Shown: positions 16,558 through 24,410 of the stretch, piece by piece | Position numbering within the stretch: position 1 is the first letter of the stretch | Layout of the letters: each line of letters opens with the position of its first letter | Program-made: the position numbers and the translations under genes | Assembly (NCBI RefSeq): GCF_002874535.1 | Contig: NZ_CP025025.1 | Coordinates: forward strand, 1,659,526-1,723,525 | DNA: 64,000 bases | From: Mesobacillus jeotgali | GTDB taxonomy: Bacteria > Bacillota > Bacilli > Bacillales > Cytobacillaceae | Direction: 5' to 3' | Notes under the pieces: generated by a model | Database searches by the model: none | Told to the model about the DNA's origin: nothing | What the model saw: the letters and a program-made list of their open reading frames with translations, nothing else

Positions 16558-17079
16558 TTAGCTGATATCCTTCAAAGTTTCCCGGTACTCTCTTCCCTTT
16601 TGAACATATGTATCGATTGATAATTGAATCAGCTCCAAATCCTTATCCCCGATTTCCCTTACGACTTTCCCCGGAGCTCCGACAACGAGCGAGCGCGGTG
16701 GTATTTTTTTTCCCGCAGGAATCAAAGTATTGGCCCCGATGATGCATTCTTCACCGATTTCGGCTCCATCAAGGATAGTTGAGCCCATGCCGATAATACA
16801 TCTTTTCTTGATGGTGCAACCATGTAGGATCGCATTGTGGCCGACTGTGACTTCATCTTCAATGACAAGAGGCGAGCCCTCATACAAATGGCATGTTACG
16901 TTATCCTGTATGCTGCAGCTTTCTCCTATTGTTATCGTATCTTCGTCTCCGCGTAAAACGGCATTGAACCACACACTGGAATGTTTGCCGATTTTCACGT
17001 CACCAATGATGTAGCTTCCTGGTGCCTGGAAAACTGTTTCATCAATGACCGGTTTTTTATCTAAATAACTTAGAATCAA
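16558..17079 (-). CDS. Gamma-carbonic anhydrase-like hexapeptide protein (PaaY/YrdA type)
   Basis: A 173-residue left-handed beta-helix protein with hexapeptide repeats. The three zinc-ligand-type histidines are visible in NVTCHLYEG, TVGHNAILHGC. It resembles PaaY of paa clusters, a thioesterase that rescues CoA trapped in dead-end ring-cleavage products, but the same family includes YrdA-type gamma-CAs, so function is inferred from location. The frame extends to an ATG at 17106 without a ribosome site; the TTG at 17079 has AAAGAGGGA upstream and yields MILSYLDKKPVIDETVFQAP, the usual family start. It is transcribed against its neighbours. Confidence 0.85.
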   Translation of the reverse strand: MILSYLDKKPVIDETVFQAPGSYIIGDVKIGKHSSVWFNAVLRGDEDTITIGESCSIQDNVTCHLYEGSPLVIEDEVTVGHNAILHGCTIKKRCIIGMGSTILDGAEIGEECIIGANTLIPAGKKIPPRSLVVGAPGKVVREIGDKDLELIQLSIDTYVQKGREYRETLKDIS

Positions 17080-17152
17080 TGAAAAATCCCTCTTTTCAAT
17101 TGTCATAATTTTAGAACTAGTATAACATTAATTTAACGAAGGGGGAATTTTT

Positions 17153-18100
17153 GTGAATGGAATTACTTCTGTTCTGGGCATAAAATATCCAATCATCCAG
17201 GGTGGAATGGGTAACATCAGCAATGCTATTTTAACAGCGGCTGTGTCAGAAGCGGGCGGCCTGGGCACAATAGGTGCCGGAACGATGCCTGCTGAAGAAG
17301 TGGAGCAAATTATTCTTGAAACAAAATCGAGGACATCAAAGCCTTTTTCTGTGAATGTGGCCTTAAGTGTTTCTCCGAATGCGGTGGAGATCCTGCGCCT
17401 GGCAGTCAAATATAAGGTTCAAATAGTAACATTATCCGCGGGTAACCCTGCGCCTTTCATTCCTAAACTTAAAGAGGCTGGAATCAAGATTATTACTGTT
17501 GTCGCATCTGTAAAACAGGCCAAAAAAGCCGAAGCTGCAGGTGCTGATATTTTAGTGGCTGAGGGATATGAAGCTGCAGGGATTAACTCGAACCTGGAGA
17601 CGACCACATTGGCGCTGATTCCGCAGATTGTCGCCCAGGTAAACATACCGGTTGTTGCTGCAGGGGGAATTGGGGACGGAAAGGGCCTTGCAGCCATGCT
17701 TGCACTTGGAGCCAGCGGTGTACAGATGGGAACGAGGTTCATCGCCACAAAGGAAGCTCCATTCCATGATAACTACAAGCAAAAACTTTTGCAGGCAAAC
17801 GACCATCAAACCGTAATAGTAGGAAGGTCTGTTGGAAGAATTCGCAGGCTGATGAATACTTCTTATGCAGGAAAACTGATCGAAGCAGAAAAACAGGGAC
17901 TTACACCAGAGGAATTCGCCGAACTGACGACTGAGGAAATACATAAAAAAGGTGCACTGGAAGGATGCGAAGACAACGGGTTTATGAATGGGGGCCAGGT
18001 GTCGGGATTGGTTTCTGATATCCCAACCGTCCAGGAATTACTGGATCGAATGATTAAAGAAGCGAAAGAACGCCTGAGAATCGCAACACTTTTATTATAG
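17153..18100 (+). CDS. Nitronate monooxygenase / FabK-like FMN protein
   Basis: A 315-residue TIM-barrel flavoprotein. The N-terminus reads YPIIQGGMGNISNAIL, then AGGLGTIGAG; the FMN-phosphate region is VVAAGGIGDGKGLAAMLALG followed by GVQMGTRF. This pattern is shared by nitronate monooxygenases and enoyl-ACP reductase II (FabK), and the two are hard to separate without key-residue alignment. The start is a GTG at 17153 after GAAGGGGGAA. It is monocistronic with its own terminator at 18111. Placement between the paa block and the transporter suggests, but does not prove, a role with aromatic substrates. Confidence 0.82.
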   Translation: MNGITSVLGIKYPIIQGGMGNISNAILTAAVSEAGGLGTIGAGTMPAEEVEQIILETKSRTSKPFSVNVALSVSPNAVEILRLAVKYKVQIVTLSAGNPAPFIPKLKEAGIKIITVVASVKQAKKAEAAGADILVAEGYEAAGINSNLETTTLALIPQIVAQVNIPVVAAGGIGDGKGLAAMLALGASGVQMGTRFIATKEAPFHDNYKQKLLQANDHQTVIVGRSVGRIRRLMNTSYAGKLIEAEKQGLTPEEFAELTTEEIHKKGALEGCEDNGFMNGGQVSGLVSDIPTVQELLDRMIKEAKERLRIATLLL

Positions 18101-18110
18101 ATTTTTCGCA

Positions 18111-18139
18111 GCATGCTTGAAATTGGAGCATGCTTTTTT
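18111..18139 (+). terminator. Terminator after the nitronate monooxygenase-like gene
   Basis: GCATGCT (18111-18117) pairs with AGCATGC (18127-18133), followed by six Ts. The next 200 bp to 18342 are AT-rich and hold nothing I can name. Confidence 0.85.
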
Positions 18140-18342
18140 ATATTATTGTTTTTTTAAATCGGTCTCAATTTCAGGATTTTTAAAAGAAAAAGTCATTAGA
18201 AGCTTATAAATACTGAGTTTTACAGGCGCTTTTGCACATAAAAGCGAAAAAGTTTTATTATTTTTAAAAAATGTATTGATAGTTTTCTAAAGTGATGGTT
18301 TAATAATTAAAAATCATAACATACTAAATTTTCGGAATTTTA

Positions 18343-18383
18343 TTGACTTTAATTTATAGCTGGTGTTAATATAACGTTATATT
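18343..18383 (+). promoter_or_regulatory. Transporter promoter with ATATAACGTTATAT palindrome
   Basis: TTGACT (18343-18348)-17 bp-TTAATA (18366-18371) is a reasonable SigA promoter. Overlapping and following the -10 is a perfect 16-bp palindrome AATATAACGTTATATT (18368-18383). Its inner 14 bp are identical to the palindrome at the paaK promoter (2717-2730). This is the best evidence for co-regulation of transporter and paa genes. Confidence 0.7.
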
Positions 18384-18412
18384 TACGGTGTCTATAGTGA
18401 ATATCATACTTT

Positions 18413-18428
18413 TTGGAATCGCTTTCAA
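18413..18428 (+). promoter_or_regulatory. CcpA cre site in the transporter leader
   Basis: TTGGAATCGCTTTCAA matches the Bacillus cre consensus WTGNAANCGNWWNCAW at every position. It lies about 40 bp downstream of the promoter, where CcpA would act as a roadblock. Catabolite repression of the operon is therefore likely. Confidence 0.75.
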
Positions 18429-18550
18429 AGATTTTGGAGCTTTTTACCGAATTGAGAGAAGGCAGGTTGAAATTGGTGCGTTCCGGCTGCTTGCTAGTTT
18501 AAGTCTACATAGTTTTACTGCCGGTTTATAAATAAACAAGGGGGATTTTT

Positions 18551-19549
18551 ATGAAAAAATCAGTAAAAGCTATTTCTCTTGTCCTGGCCAGTGCATTGCT
18601 TTTGGCAGGATGTGGAGGGAATGAAGCATCAAACGGTTCATCTGACAAAAAGCAATACAAGATTGGCTTGACCCAATTCGCGGAGCATCCATCGCTTGAT
18701 GCCGCAACTGAGGGCTTCAAGAAAGCTCTTGAGGACAAAGGATTTAAAGAGGGAGACAATGTAAAATATGACTTCCAGAACGCACAGGCAGACATGAATA
18801 ACACGGCAAGTATCGCGAACAATTTTGTAGGTGACAAGGTCGACCTCATTTTCGCTAACGCTACACCGAGCGCTGTTGCAGCACTTAATGCAACAAAGGA
18901 TATTCCAATCATCTTCACTTCGGTGACAGACCCTATCGGAGCAGGACTTGTTGAAGCATTCGATAAGCCTGGCGACAATATCACTGGTACGACCGATAAC
19001 CATCCAGATGCTACCAAAAAGACAATTGACTTTATGACAAATGAAATTGGTGCCAAGAAGATCGGCGTAATCTACAACGCTGGTGAACAGAACTCTGAGG
19101 TTCAGCTGAAGGAAGTCAAGAAGCTTGCGGAAGCGAATGGTGCGAAGGTCGTTGAAGCTTCAATTTCAACATCAGCAGAAGTTAAGCAAGCGGCAGAGTC
19201 TCTTGTTGGACGTGTTGATGCCATCTATGTACCTACAGATAATACAGTTGTTTCTGCACTTGAATCGGTTATTTCTGTAGCTAATGGCAAAAAGATTCCA
19301 TTATTTGTTGGCGAACTTGATTCTATGAAGCGCGGTGCAGTCGCGGCCAGCGGTTTCAATTACTATGACATAGGTTACCAGTCAGGTTTGATGGCTGCAG
19401 AAATCTTATCTGGCAGCAAGAAAGCTTCTGAAATCCCAGTCGAACTTCCAAAATCATTAACACTGACAATCAACAAAAAAGCCGCTGAGGAACAGGGTGT
19501 TGAAGTCAAGGAAGAGTGGGGAGACGACGCAGAGTTCCACGAAGAATAA
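18551..19549 (+). CDS. ABC transporter substrate-binding lipoprotein (ABC_sub_bind/TrpX-like)
   Basis: A 332-residue lipoprotein. The signal peptide ends in a lipobox ALLLAGC with Cys21 as the acylated residue. The mature part is of the ABC_sub_bind family (YKIGLTQFAEHPSLDAATEGF, IIFTSVTDPIGAGLV, YVPTDNTVVSA), whose best known member is TrpX of streptococcal tryptophan uptake. AAGGGGGAT precedes the ATG. It heads an operon with permease and ATPase and is preceded by a palindromic operator shared with paaK and a cre site. Flanking Phe/Tyr and phenylacetate genes make an aromatic amino acid or aromatic acid the likely ligand; this is inference. Confidence 0.92.
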   Translation: MKKSVKAISLVLASALLLAGCGGNEASNGSSDKKQYKIGLTQFAEHPSLDAATEGFKKALEDKGFKEGDNVKYDFQNAQADMNNTASIANNFVGDKVDLIFANATPSAVAALNATKDIPIIFTSVTDPIGAGLVEAFDKPGDNITGTTDNHPDATKKTIDFMTNEIGAKKIGVIYNAGEQNSEVQLKEVKKLAEANGAKVVEASISTSAEVKQAAESLVGRVDAIYVPTDNTVVSALESVISVANGKKIPLFVGELDSMKRGAVAASGFNYYDIGYQSGLMAAEILSGSKKASEIPVELPKSLTLTINKKAAEEQGVEVKEEWGDDAEFHEE

Positions 19550-19567
19550 GAGAAAGGATGATTCAAC

Positions 19568-20599
19568 TTGTTTACTTCAATATTTGGAGCATTTGAGTCA
19601 GGCATCATTTATGCCATCATGGCTCTGGGTGTATACTTATCCTTTCGGGTACTTGATTTTCCTGATTTGACGGTTGACGGCAGCTTCGTAACTGGAGCTG
19701 CGGTCGCTGCGATCATGATTGTGAATGGCGCTAATCCATTTGCTGCTACAATGGTAGCCCTTATTGCCGGCTTCGTTGCTGGATGCTTAACAGGAATCAT
19801 CCATACGGTCGGTAAGGTGAATGCACTTCTATCAGGTATTCTAATGATGATTGCCCTGTATTCTATTAATCTAAGAATAATGGGTAAATCGAATGTCCCC
19901 CTGTTGAACACAGATACTGCAATGACCGCAGTGAGGGACTTTTTCGAAAAGACGGGAATCGATGGATTTTTCAATGGTATTTTATCGGCAGTCGGGCTGG
20001 GAGACAGTCTTCCGCGGACATGGGGTATCCTGCTGTTCATGATTGTCGTGACATTGGCAATTAAATTTCTTACTGATGCATTCCTTAAGACAGAACTTGG
20101 ACTTGCAATCAGGGCAACCGGTGACAACAAAAGGATGATCCGCAGTTTTTCTTCAAATACAAACCTGATGATCATCCTAGGTCTTGGCCTTTCGAATGCA
20201 ATGGTAGCTTTTTCGGGAGCATTGATCGCCCAGCAGGGTGGTTTCGCTGATGTTGGTATGGGTATCGGGATGATTATCATCGGTCTTGCGTCTGTCATCA
20301 TCGGTGAGGCTTTGTTTGGTACTAAATCGATTGCTCGAACCACTCTCGCTGTTATTGGCGGGGCGATCATCTATCGAATCGTAGTCACTTTGGCACTAAG
20401 GGTAGAGTTCCTCGAGCCAGGTGACATGAAGCTGATCACAGCTATTATCGTAATCTTGGCATTGACTGCTCCGAAAATGATAGAAGGCTATAAAGAGAAA
20501 AAACGGAAGGTGAAAAGACAGCTAGAGCACATGCAGATGGCAGCTGTTCCTTCTGAAGGAAAGGGTGAGGCTGGTGCTGCACTTAAATCAGATTCATAG
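19568..20599 (+). CDS. ABC transporter permease (TrpY-like)
   Basis: A 343-residue integral membrane protein of the branched-chain-type permease superfamily, with about eight to nine hydrophobic segments and a charged C-terminal tail (residues from about 305). Motifs typical of the group are LDFPDLTVDGSFVTGAAVAA and the EAA-like loop around TELGLAIRATGDNKRMIRSF. The start is a TTG at 19568 following GAAAGGATG. It lies 18 bp after the binding-protein gene, and its end overlaps the ATPase gene by 26 bp, so the three are translationally linked. Confidence 0.92.
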   Translation: MFTSIFGAFESGIIYAIMALGVYLSFRVLDFPDLTVDGSFVTGAAVAAIMIVNGANPFAATMVALIAGFVAGCLTGIIHTVGKVNALLSGILMMIALYSINLRIMGKSNVPLLNTDTAMTAVRDFFEKTGIDGFFNGILSAVGLGDSLPRTWGILLFMIVVTLAIKFLTDAFLKTELGLAIRATGDNKRMIRSFSSNTNLMIILGLGLSNAMVAFSGALIAQQGGFADVGMGIGMIIIGLASVIIGEALFGTKSIARTTLAVIGGAIIYRIVVTLALRVEFLEPGDMKLITAIIVILALTAPKMIEGYKEKKRKVKRQLEHMQMAAVPSEGKGEAGAALKSDS

Positions 20600-21368
20600 A
20601 GTCTTCAATGAGGGAACTCCAGATGAGAAAATCGCCCTGGATAATATCAATCTAACACTAAAAAAGGGAGACTTTGTCACTGTCATCGGAAGTAATGGAG
20701 CCGGCAAATCTACCTTGATGAATATCATTTCTGGAGTTATGCTGCCTGACCATGGGCAAGTGTCGCTTGACGGCAAGGACGTTACCTATATGTCAGAATA
20801 CAACCGCTCAAAGATGATTGGACGGGTATTCCAGGATCCAATGGCGGGAACTGCTCCTAGCATGACAATCGAAGAAAATCTTGCGATTGCTTTTTCAAGG
20901 AACAAGCGTCGCTCGCTTCGCTTGGGCGTCACGAAGAAACGCCGTGAGCTTTTCCAGGAGGTGCTTGAGTCACTGCACCTCGGGCTTGAAAACCGGCTGA
21001 ATGCCAAGGTTGGGATGTTATCAGGCGGTGAGCGGCAGGCGCTTTCCCTGCTGATGGCGACATTCACAGAACCATCGATCCTATTATTGGATGAGCATAC
21101 CGCTGCACTCGATCCTGCACGTGCCGAGTTGATTACCAATTTAACAAAAGAAATCGTCGACAAATACCATCTCACTACACTGATGGTAACGCATAACATG
21201 CAGCAGGCACTTGACCTCGGCAACAGGCTGATCATGATGGACAAAGGCCAGATCATCCTAGAAGTCGATGAAGAACAAAAAGCAAAGCTGACAATCGAAG
21301 ACTTGCTCAACGAATTCCAGCGAATCCGGGGAACAAAAATGGCAAGCGACCGGGCGTTACTAAGCTAG
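20574..21368 (+). CDS. ABC transporter ATP-binding protein (TrpZ-like)
   Basis: A 264-residue ATPase with Walker A GSNGAGKST, Q-loop in RVFQDPMAGTAPSM, signature LSGGERQAL, Walker B SILLLDEHTA and the H-loop MVTHN. The glutamate-plus-His sequence DEHTAALDPA is the variant common in this subfamily. In-frame GTG codons lie at 20565 and 20574; the latter gives MLHLNQIHRVFNEGTPDE, the usual start, with AAGGGTGAGG just upstream. It is the last gene of the operon, followed by a strong terminator. Confidence 0.92.
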   Translation: MLHLNQIHRVFNEGTPDEKIALDNINLTLKKGDFVTVIGSNGAGKSTLMNIISGVMLPDHGQVSLDGKDVTYMSEYNRSKMIGRVFQDPMAGTAPSMTIEENLAIAFSRNKRRSLRLGVTKKRRELFQEVLESLHLGLENRLNAKVGMLSGGERQALSLLMATFTEPSILLLDEHTAALDPARAELITNLTKEIVDKYHLTTLMVTHNMQQALDLGNRLIMMDKGQIILEVDEEQKAKLTIEDLLNEFQRIRGTKMASDRALLS

Positions 21369-21370
21369 AC

Positions 21371-21411
21371 AAAAAACAACCAGCGAAAAAATCGCTGGTT
21401 GTTTTTTGTTT
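21371..21411 (+). terminator. Terminator after the ABC transporter operon
   Basis: AACAACCAGCGA (21376-21387) pairs with TCGCTGGTTGTT (21392-21403), extended by A/T pairs on both sides, then TTTTGTTT. Being A-rich upstream, it could work in both directions. From 21412 to 21671 I see only AT-rich sequence. Confidence 0.85.
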
Positions 21412-21671
21412 AGACTCTTTTCTCAACCTTTGCTATTTGACTAAAAAATATGATTTAATGAATTATTTTTTTCGTAAAGTTGACTCTTTTTTGAGAAAAA
21501 AGCATGCAAACTTAATACCGACCTGCAAAAAGGCCGTATATGACGTTAAAATCGGCTTTAGGATTTTAACAACAATCTTTACGAAAATAGCCTTTGTTTA
21601 TGTTCCAAAAGAGGGATTAAATATTATATCAGAATTATTTTTAAGAAAATACCAAAATTTCTTACAATTTA

Positions 21672-21716
21672 TTGACCGTTTATTTAACGAAATGTTATGA
21701 TAGCGTTAAATAAACG
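21672..21716 (+). promoter_or_regulatory. Promoter of the Phe-catabolic operon with 13-bp inverted repeat
   Basis: TTGACC (21672-21677)-18 bp-TATGAT (21696-21701). CGTTTATTTAACG (21677-21689) and its exact reverse complement CGTTAAATAAACG (21704-21716) flank the -10. Centre-to-centre distance is 27 bp. Each arm is itself a near-palindrome (CGTT...AACG), so the site may be two operators bound by one dimer each, as for many TetR-family repressors. No such regulator gene is in this window. Confidence 0.65.
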
Positions 21717-21751
21717 TTATACATATTTGCAACTTGGAAAGGTGGGATATG

Positions 21752-22141
21752 ATGCGAGATGGTTTGATAGCTGGGCGAACGGCCTCCATCGATGTCATTG
21801 TTACACCAGAAATGTTTGCCCGCTTTGAGGGAAAAGTTGTCCATCCGGTATACTCCACGGTATCCATGGTGTATCACATGGAGTGGGTATCGCGGCAAAT
21901 TATAGTTCCCTTTTTAGATGATCACGAAGAAGGTATGGGCGGTGCTGTAACAGTTAAACACATAGCTCCTTGTACCGAAGGGGCCGAGGTTACGGTAACT
22001 GCGACCGTCACAGGACTCCAAGCCAATACCATTTTTACCAATGTACGGGCAGAAAGCAAGGGTCGCCTTATAGGAGTGGGGGAAGTAAAGCAAGTGGTCC
22101 TTCCTAAAGAAAAGATAAATGAATTACTCACAGGCAGCTAA
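21752..22141 (+). CDS. FlK-like hot-dog thioesterase
   Basis: A 129-residue hot-dog protein of the fluoroacetyl-CoA thioesterase (FlK) family. The catalytic trio expected from FlK, Thr-Glu-His, is present in VYSTVSMVYHMEW (Thr and Glu) and VTVKHIAPC (His). Start: AAAGGTGGG (21738-21746) lies best for the ATG at 21752; ATG 21749 is too close. It is the first gene behind the operon promoter, directly upstream of phenylalanine dehydrogenase. A plausible job is hydrolysis of phenylacetyl-CoA or a related acyl-CoA to prevent CoA trapping, but the substrate is not shown. Confidence 0.82.
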   Translation: MRDGLIAGRTASIDVIVTPEMFARFEGKVVHPVYSTVSMVYHMEWVSRQIIVPFLDDHEEGMGGAVTVKHIAPCTEGAEVTVTATVTGLQANTIFTNVRAESKGRLIGVGEVKQVVLPKEKINELLTGS

Positions 22142-22143
22142 AA

Positions 22144-22172
22144 ATTTTTGCGCAAAAATGTAAGCGCTAACA
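22144..22172 (+). promoter_or_regulatory. cre site and adjoining palindrome before phenylalanine dehydrogenase
   Basis: TGTAAGCGCTAACA (22159-22172) is a perfect match to the CcpA consensus TGWAANCGNTNWCA. Directly before it ATTTTTGCGCAAAAAT (22144-22159) is a 16-bp palindrome of unknown meaning. The pair sits between the thioesterase and dehydrogenase genes, so CcpA would block transcription into the catabolic genes when glucose is present. Confidence 0.8.
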
Positions 22173-22202
22173 TGGTTTAACGGAATAAAGGGGGAAAGAA
22201 CA

Positions 22203-23309
22203 ATGGATATGTTTGAACAAATTCGTGAGCACGAGCAGGTAGTCTTTTGTAATGATGAAGCAACTGGATTAAAGGCAATCATTGCGATTCATAGTACACG
22301 ATTAGGGCCAGCATTGGGTGGTTGCCGTATGTATCCGTATAAATCAGTGGACGATGCACTAGAAGATGTATTGCGGCTTTCAAAAGGCATGACGTATAAA
22401 TGCGCTGCGGCGGATGTAGATTTCGGTGGAGGAAAGGCTGTCATCATTGGTGACCCTACAAAGGATAAGAGCCCTGAATTGTTCAGGGCATTTGGTCAGT
22501 TTGTTGAGTCGATCCAGGGACGTTTCTATACAGGAACAGACATGGGCACAGATCCAGAAGATTTTGTCCATGCACTAAAAGAAACAAATTGCATCGTTGG
22601 TGTAGATGAAGTATATGGCGGAAGCGGCGACTCATCGGTACCAACTGCTCAGGGTGTCATCTTTGGTTTGCAGGCAACAAGCAAGGCTCTTTGGGATACG
22701 GATGATTTGTCCGGAAAATCCTATGCGATCCAGGGGCTCGGAAAGGTAGGCTACAAGGTAGCAGAATATCTTCTTGAGAATGGCGCCTACCTGTATGTGA
22801 CAGACATTAATCAAAAAGCAATCGACCAGATCGTTAAGAAAGCGGGAGAAATGGGAGCAGGAATCAAAGTCGTTAGCAGTGAGGAGATTTATTCCCAGCC
22901 TGCGGACATTTTCATCCCGTGTGCAATGGGTGGAATCATTAACGATGACACAATTCCACAACTCCAGGTAAAAGCAGTCGTTGGATCTGCGAACAATCAG
23001 CTCAAGGAAGAACGTCATGGTCACATCCTTCAGGAAAAAGGAATTCTTTATGCGCCTGACTACATCGTCAATGCTGGCGGATTGATCCAAGTGGCGGATG
23101 AGCTGTATTCACCGAATAAGGAACGAGTCTTGAAGAAGACGAAAGCTATCTATAATTCTCTTTTAAATATTTACAAGCAGGCAGAGCGAGAAGGAATCAC
23201 GACTGTTGAAGCCGCTAATAAATTTTGTGAAAACCGGATTGAAGCCAGAACAAGACGAAACAGCTTTTTCTCTCATATGAAGCGACCAAAATGGGCAGTG
23301 AGGATGTAA
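22203..23309 (+). CDS. pdh: Phenylalanine dehydrogenase
   Basis: A 368-residue NAD-dependent amino acid dehydrogenase. Within the Glu/Leu/Phe/Val family it matches phenylalanine dehydrogenases rather than leucine dehydrogenases: [29 protein letters not shown] and [19 protein letters not shown] are PheDH-type, where LeuDH has GGTRM, NAAAGLNLGGGK and GRYITAEDVGT. The C-terminal Rossmann motif is [12 protein letters not shown]. It oxidatively deaminates Phe to phenylpyruvate. AAGGGGGAAAG precedes the ATG, and a perfect cre site lies about 30 bp upstream. It is followed by the E1a/E1b/E2 genes, which would use its product. Confidence 0.9.
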   Translation: MDMFEQIREHEQVVFCNDEATGLKAIIAIHSTRLGPALGGCRMYPYKSVDDALEDVLRLSKGMTYKCAAADVDFGGGKAVIIGDPTKDKSPELFRAFGQFVESIQGRFYTGTDMGTDPEDFVHALKETNCIVGVDEVYGGSGDSSVPTAQGVIFGLQATSKALWDTDDLSGKSYAIQGLGKVGYKVAEYLLENGAYLYVTDINQKAIDQIVKKAGEMGAGIKVVSSEEIYSQPADIFIPCAMGGIINDDTIPQLQVKAVVGSANNQLKEERHGHILQEKGILYAPDYIVNAGGLIQVADELYSPNKERVLKKTKAIYNSLLNIYKQAEREGITTVEAANKFCENRIEARTRRNSFFSHMKRPKWAVRM

Positions 23310-23342
23310 TAGAATCATAGACTTTTAAAAAAGGGTGAGCCG

Positions 23343-24410
23343 ATGGAAAAGGATTTTCCGATTTTTCAAGTGATGGACCAAAACGGGAACATTGTGTCTG
23401 AGGAATATAAGAATTTGGTGACCGAAGAGAGAGTGAAGAAGTTTTATTCGGAAATGGTGAGGATCCGGACGCTGGACAGGAAATCTATCAGTCTCCAGCG
23501 GCAAGGGCGTATCGGGACGTATGCTCCATTTGAAGGGCAGGAGGCTTCCCAGGTTGGAACGGCTCTTGCGCTACAAAGTGATGACTGGATGTTCCCGACT
23601 TACCGAGATCACGGTGCTGCAATGGTGTTCGGGCACTCCCTGAGGAATATTTTACTGTTCTGGAACGGTCGAAATGAAGGATGCGTACCGCCGGATGGGA
23701 AGAAGATTTTTCCGCCAGCGATTCCGATTGCAACACAAATTCCACACGCTGCAGGTGCAGCATTTGCCGAAAAACAAAAAGAAACAAAGAATGCGGCGAT
23801 CTGCTATTTCGGTGATGGAGCGACTTCGGAAGGCGATTTTCATGAAGGCTTGAACTTTGCCAGTGTATTTAAATCTCCGGTCGTATATTTTTGCCAGAAT
23901 AATCAATACGCAATTTCAGTTCCAATCAGCAAACAGATGAACTCAGCAACCATTGCTCAAAAAGCACTCGCATATGATATCCCGGGTGTGAGAATTGATG
24001 GCAACGATATTTTTGCTGTGTTTGCTGAAACGGAAAAAGCACTAAAACGGGCTCGCAATGGCGAAGGGCCAACATTGATTGAAGCAATGACCTGGCGTTA
24101 TGGATCACATACAACTGCTGATGATGCTTCAAAATATCGTGACCAGGGAGAAAGTGCTCTGAAGCGAATGGAGACGGACCCGTTGCTAAGGCTGGAGCGC
24201 TGGATGAAAAACGAAGGGCTTTACGATGAAGCGTGGGTGAAGGAAATAGAAACGCAGGCAGCTGCTGAAGTTGATGCAGCTGTACAGGAAATGGAAAAGT
24301 TCCCTAAAGCTGACCCTGCAGTGATCTTTGATTATGTTTTCGAAAAGCCTACATGGACAATACAGAAGCAAAAGCGGGAATACCTTGAGCTGATCGGAGG
24401 TGAGTCGTGA
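23343..24410 (+). CDS. 2-oxoacid dehydrogenase complex E1 alpha subunit (probable phenylpyruvate dehydrogenase)
   Basis: A 355-residue ThDP-dependent E1 alpha. The ThDP/Mg motif is CYFGDGATSEGDFHEG, continued by VYFCQNNQYAISVP; the phosphorylation-loop region WRYGSHTTADDASKYR is also conserved. Sequence style is PDH/branched-chain E1 of Gram-positives. Because it lies directly behind phenylalanine dehydrogenase and upstream of HPD, and the paa cluster that consumes phenylacetyl-CoA is nearby, oxidative decarboxylation of phenylpyruvate to phenylacetyl-CoA is the likely reaction. Stop and the start of E1 beta overlap (ATG at 24410). No E3 gene is present; the cell's common E3 would be used. 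Confidence 0.88.
   Translation: MEKDFPIFQVMDQNGNIVSEEYKNLVTEERVKKFYSEMVRIRTLDRKSISLQRQGRIGTYAPFEGQEASQVGTALALQSDDWMFPTYRDHGAAMVFGHSLRNILLFWNGRNEGCVPPDGKKIFPPAIPIATQIPHAAGAAFAEKQKETKNAAICYFGDGATSEGDFHEGLNFASVFKSPVVYFCQNNQYAISVPISKQMNSATIAQKALAYDIPGVRIDGNDIFAVFAETEKALKRARNGEGPTLIEAMTWRYGSHTTADDASKYRDQGESALKRMETDPLLRLERWMKNEGLYDEAWVKEIETQAAAEVDAAVQEMEKFPKADPAVIFDYVFEKPTWTIQKQKREYLELIGGES

Noticed and set aside
21437-21700. An 87-codon open frame before the thioesterase gene
   Set aside because: AT-rich composition, no ribosome site, and it overlaps the promoter and inverted repeat.
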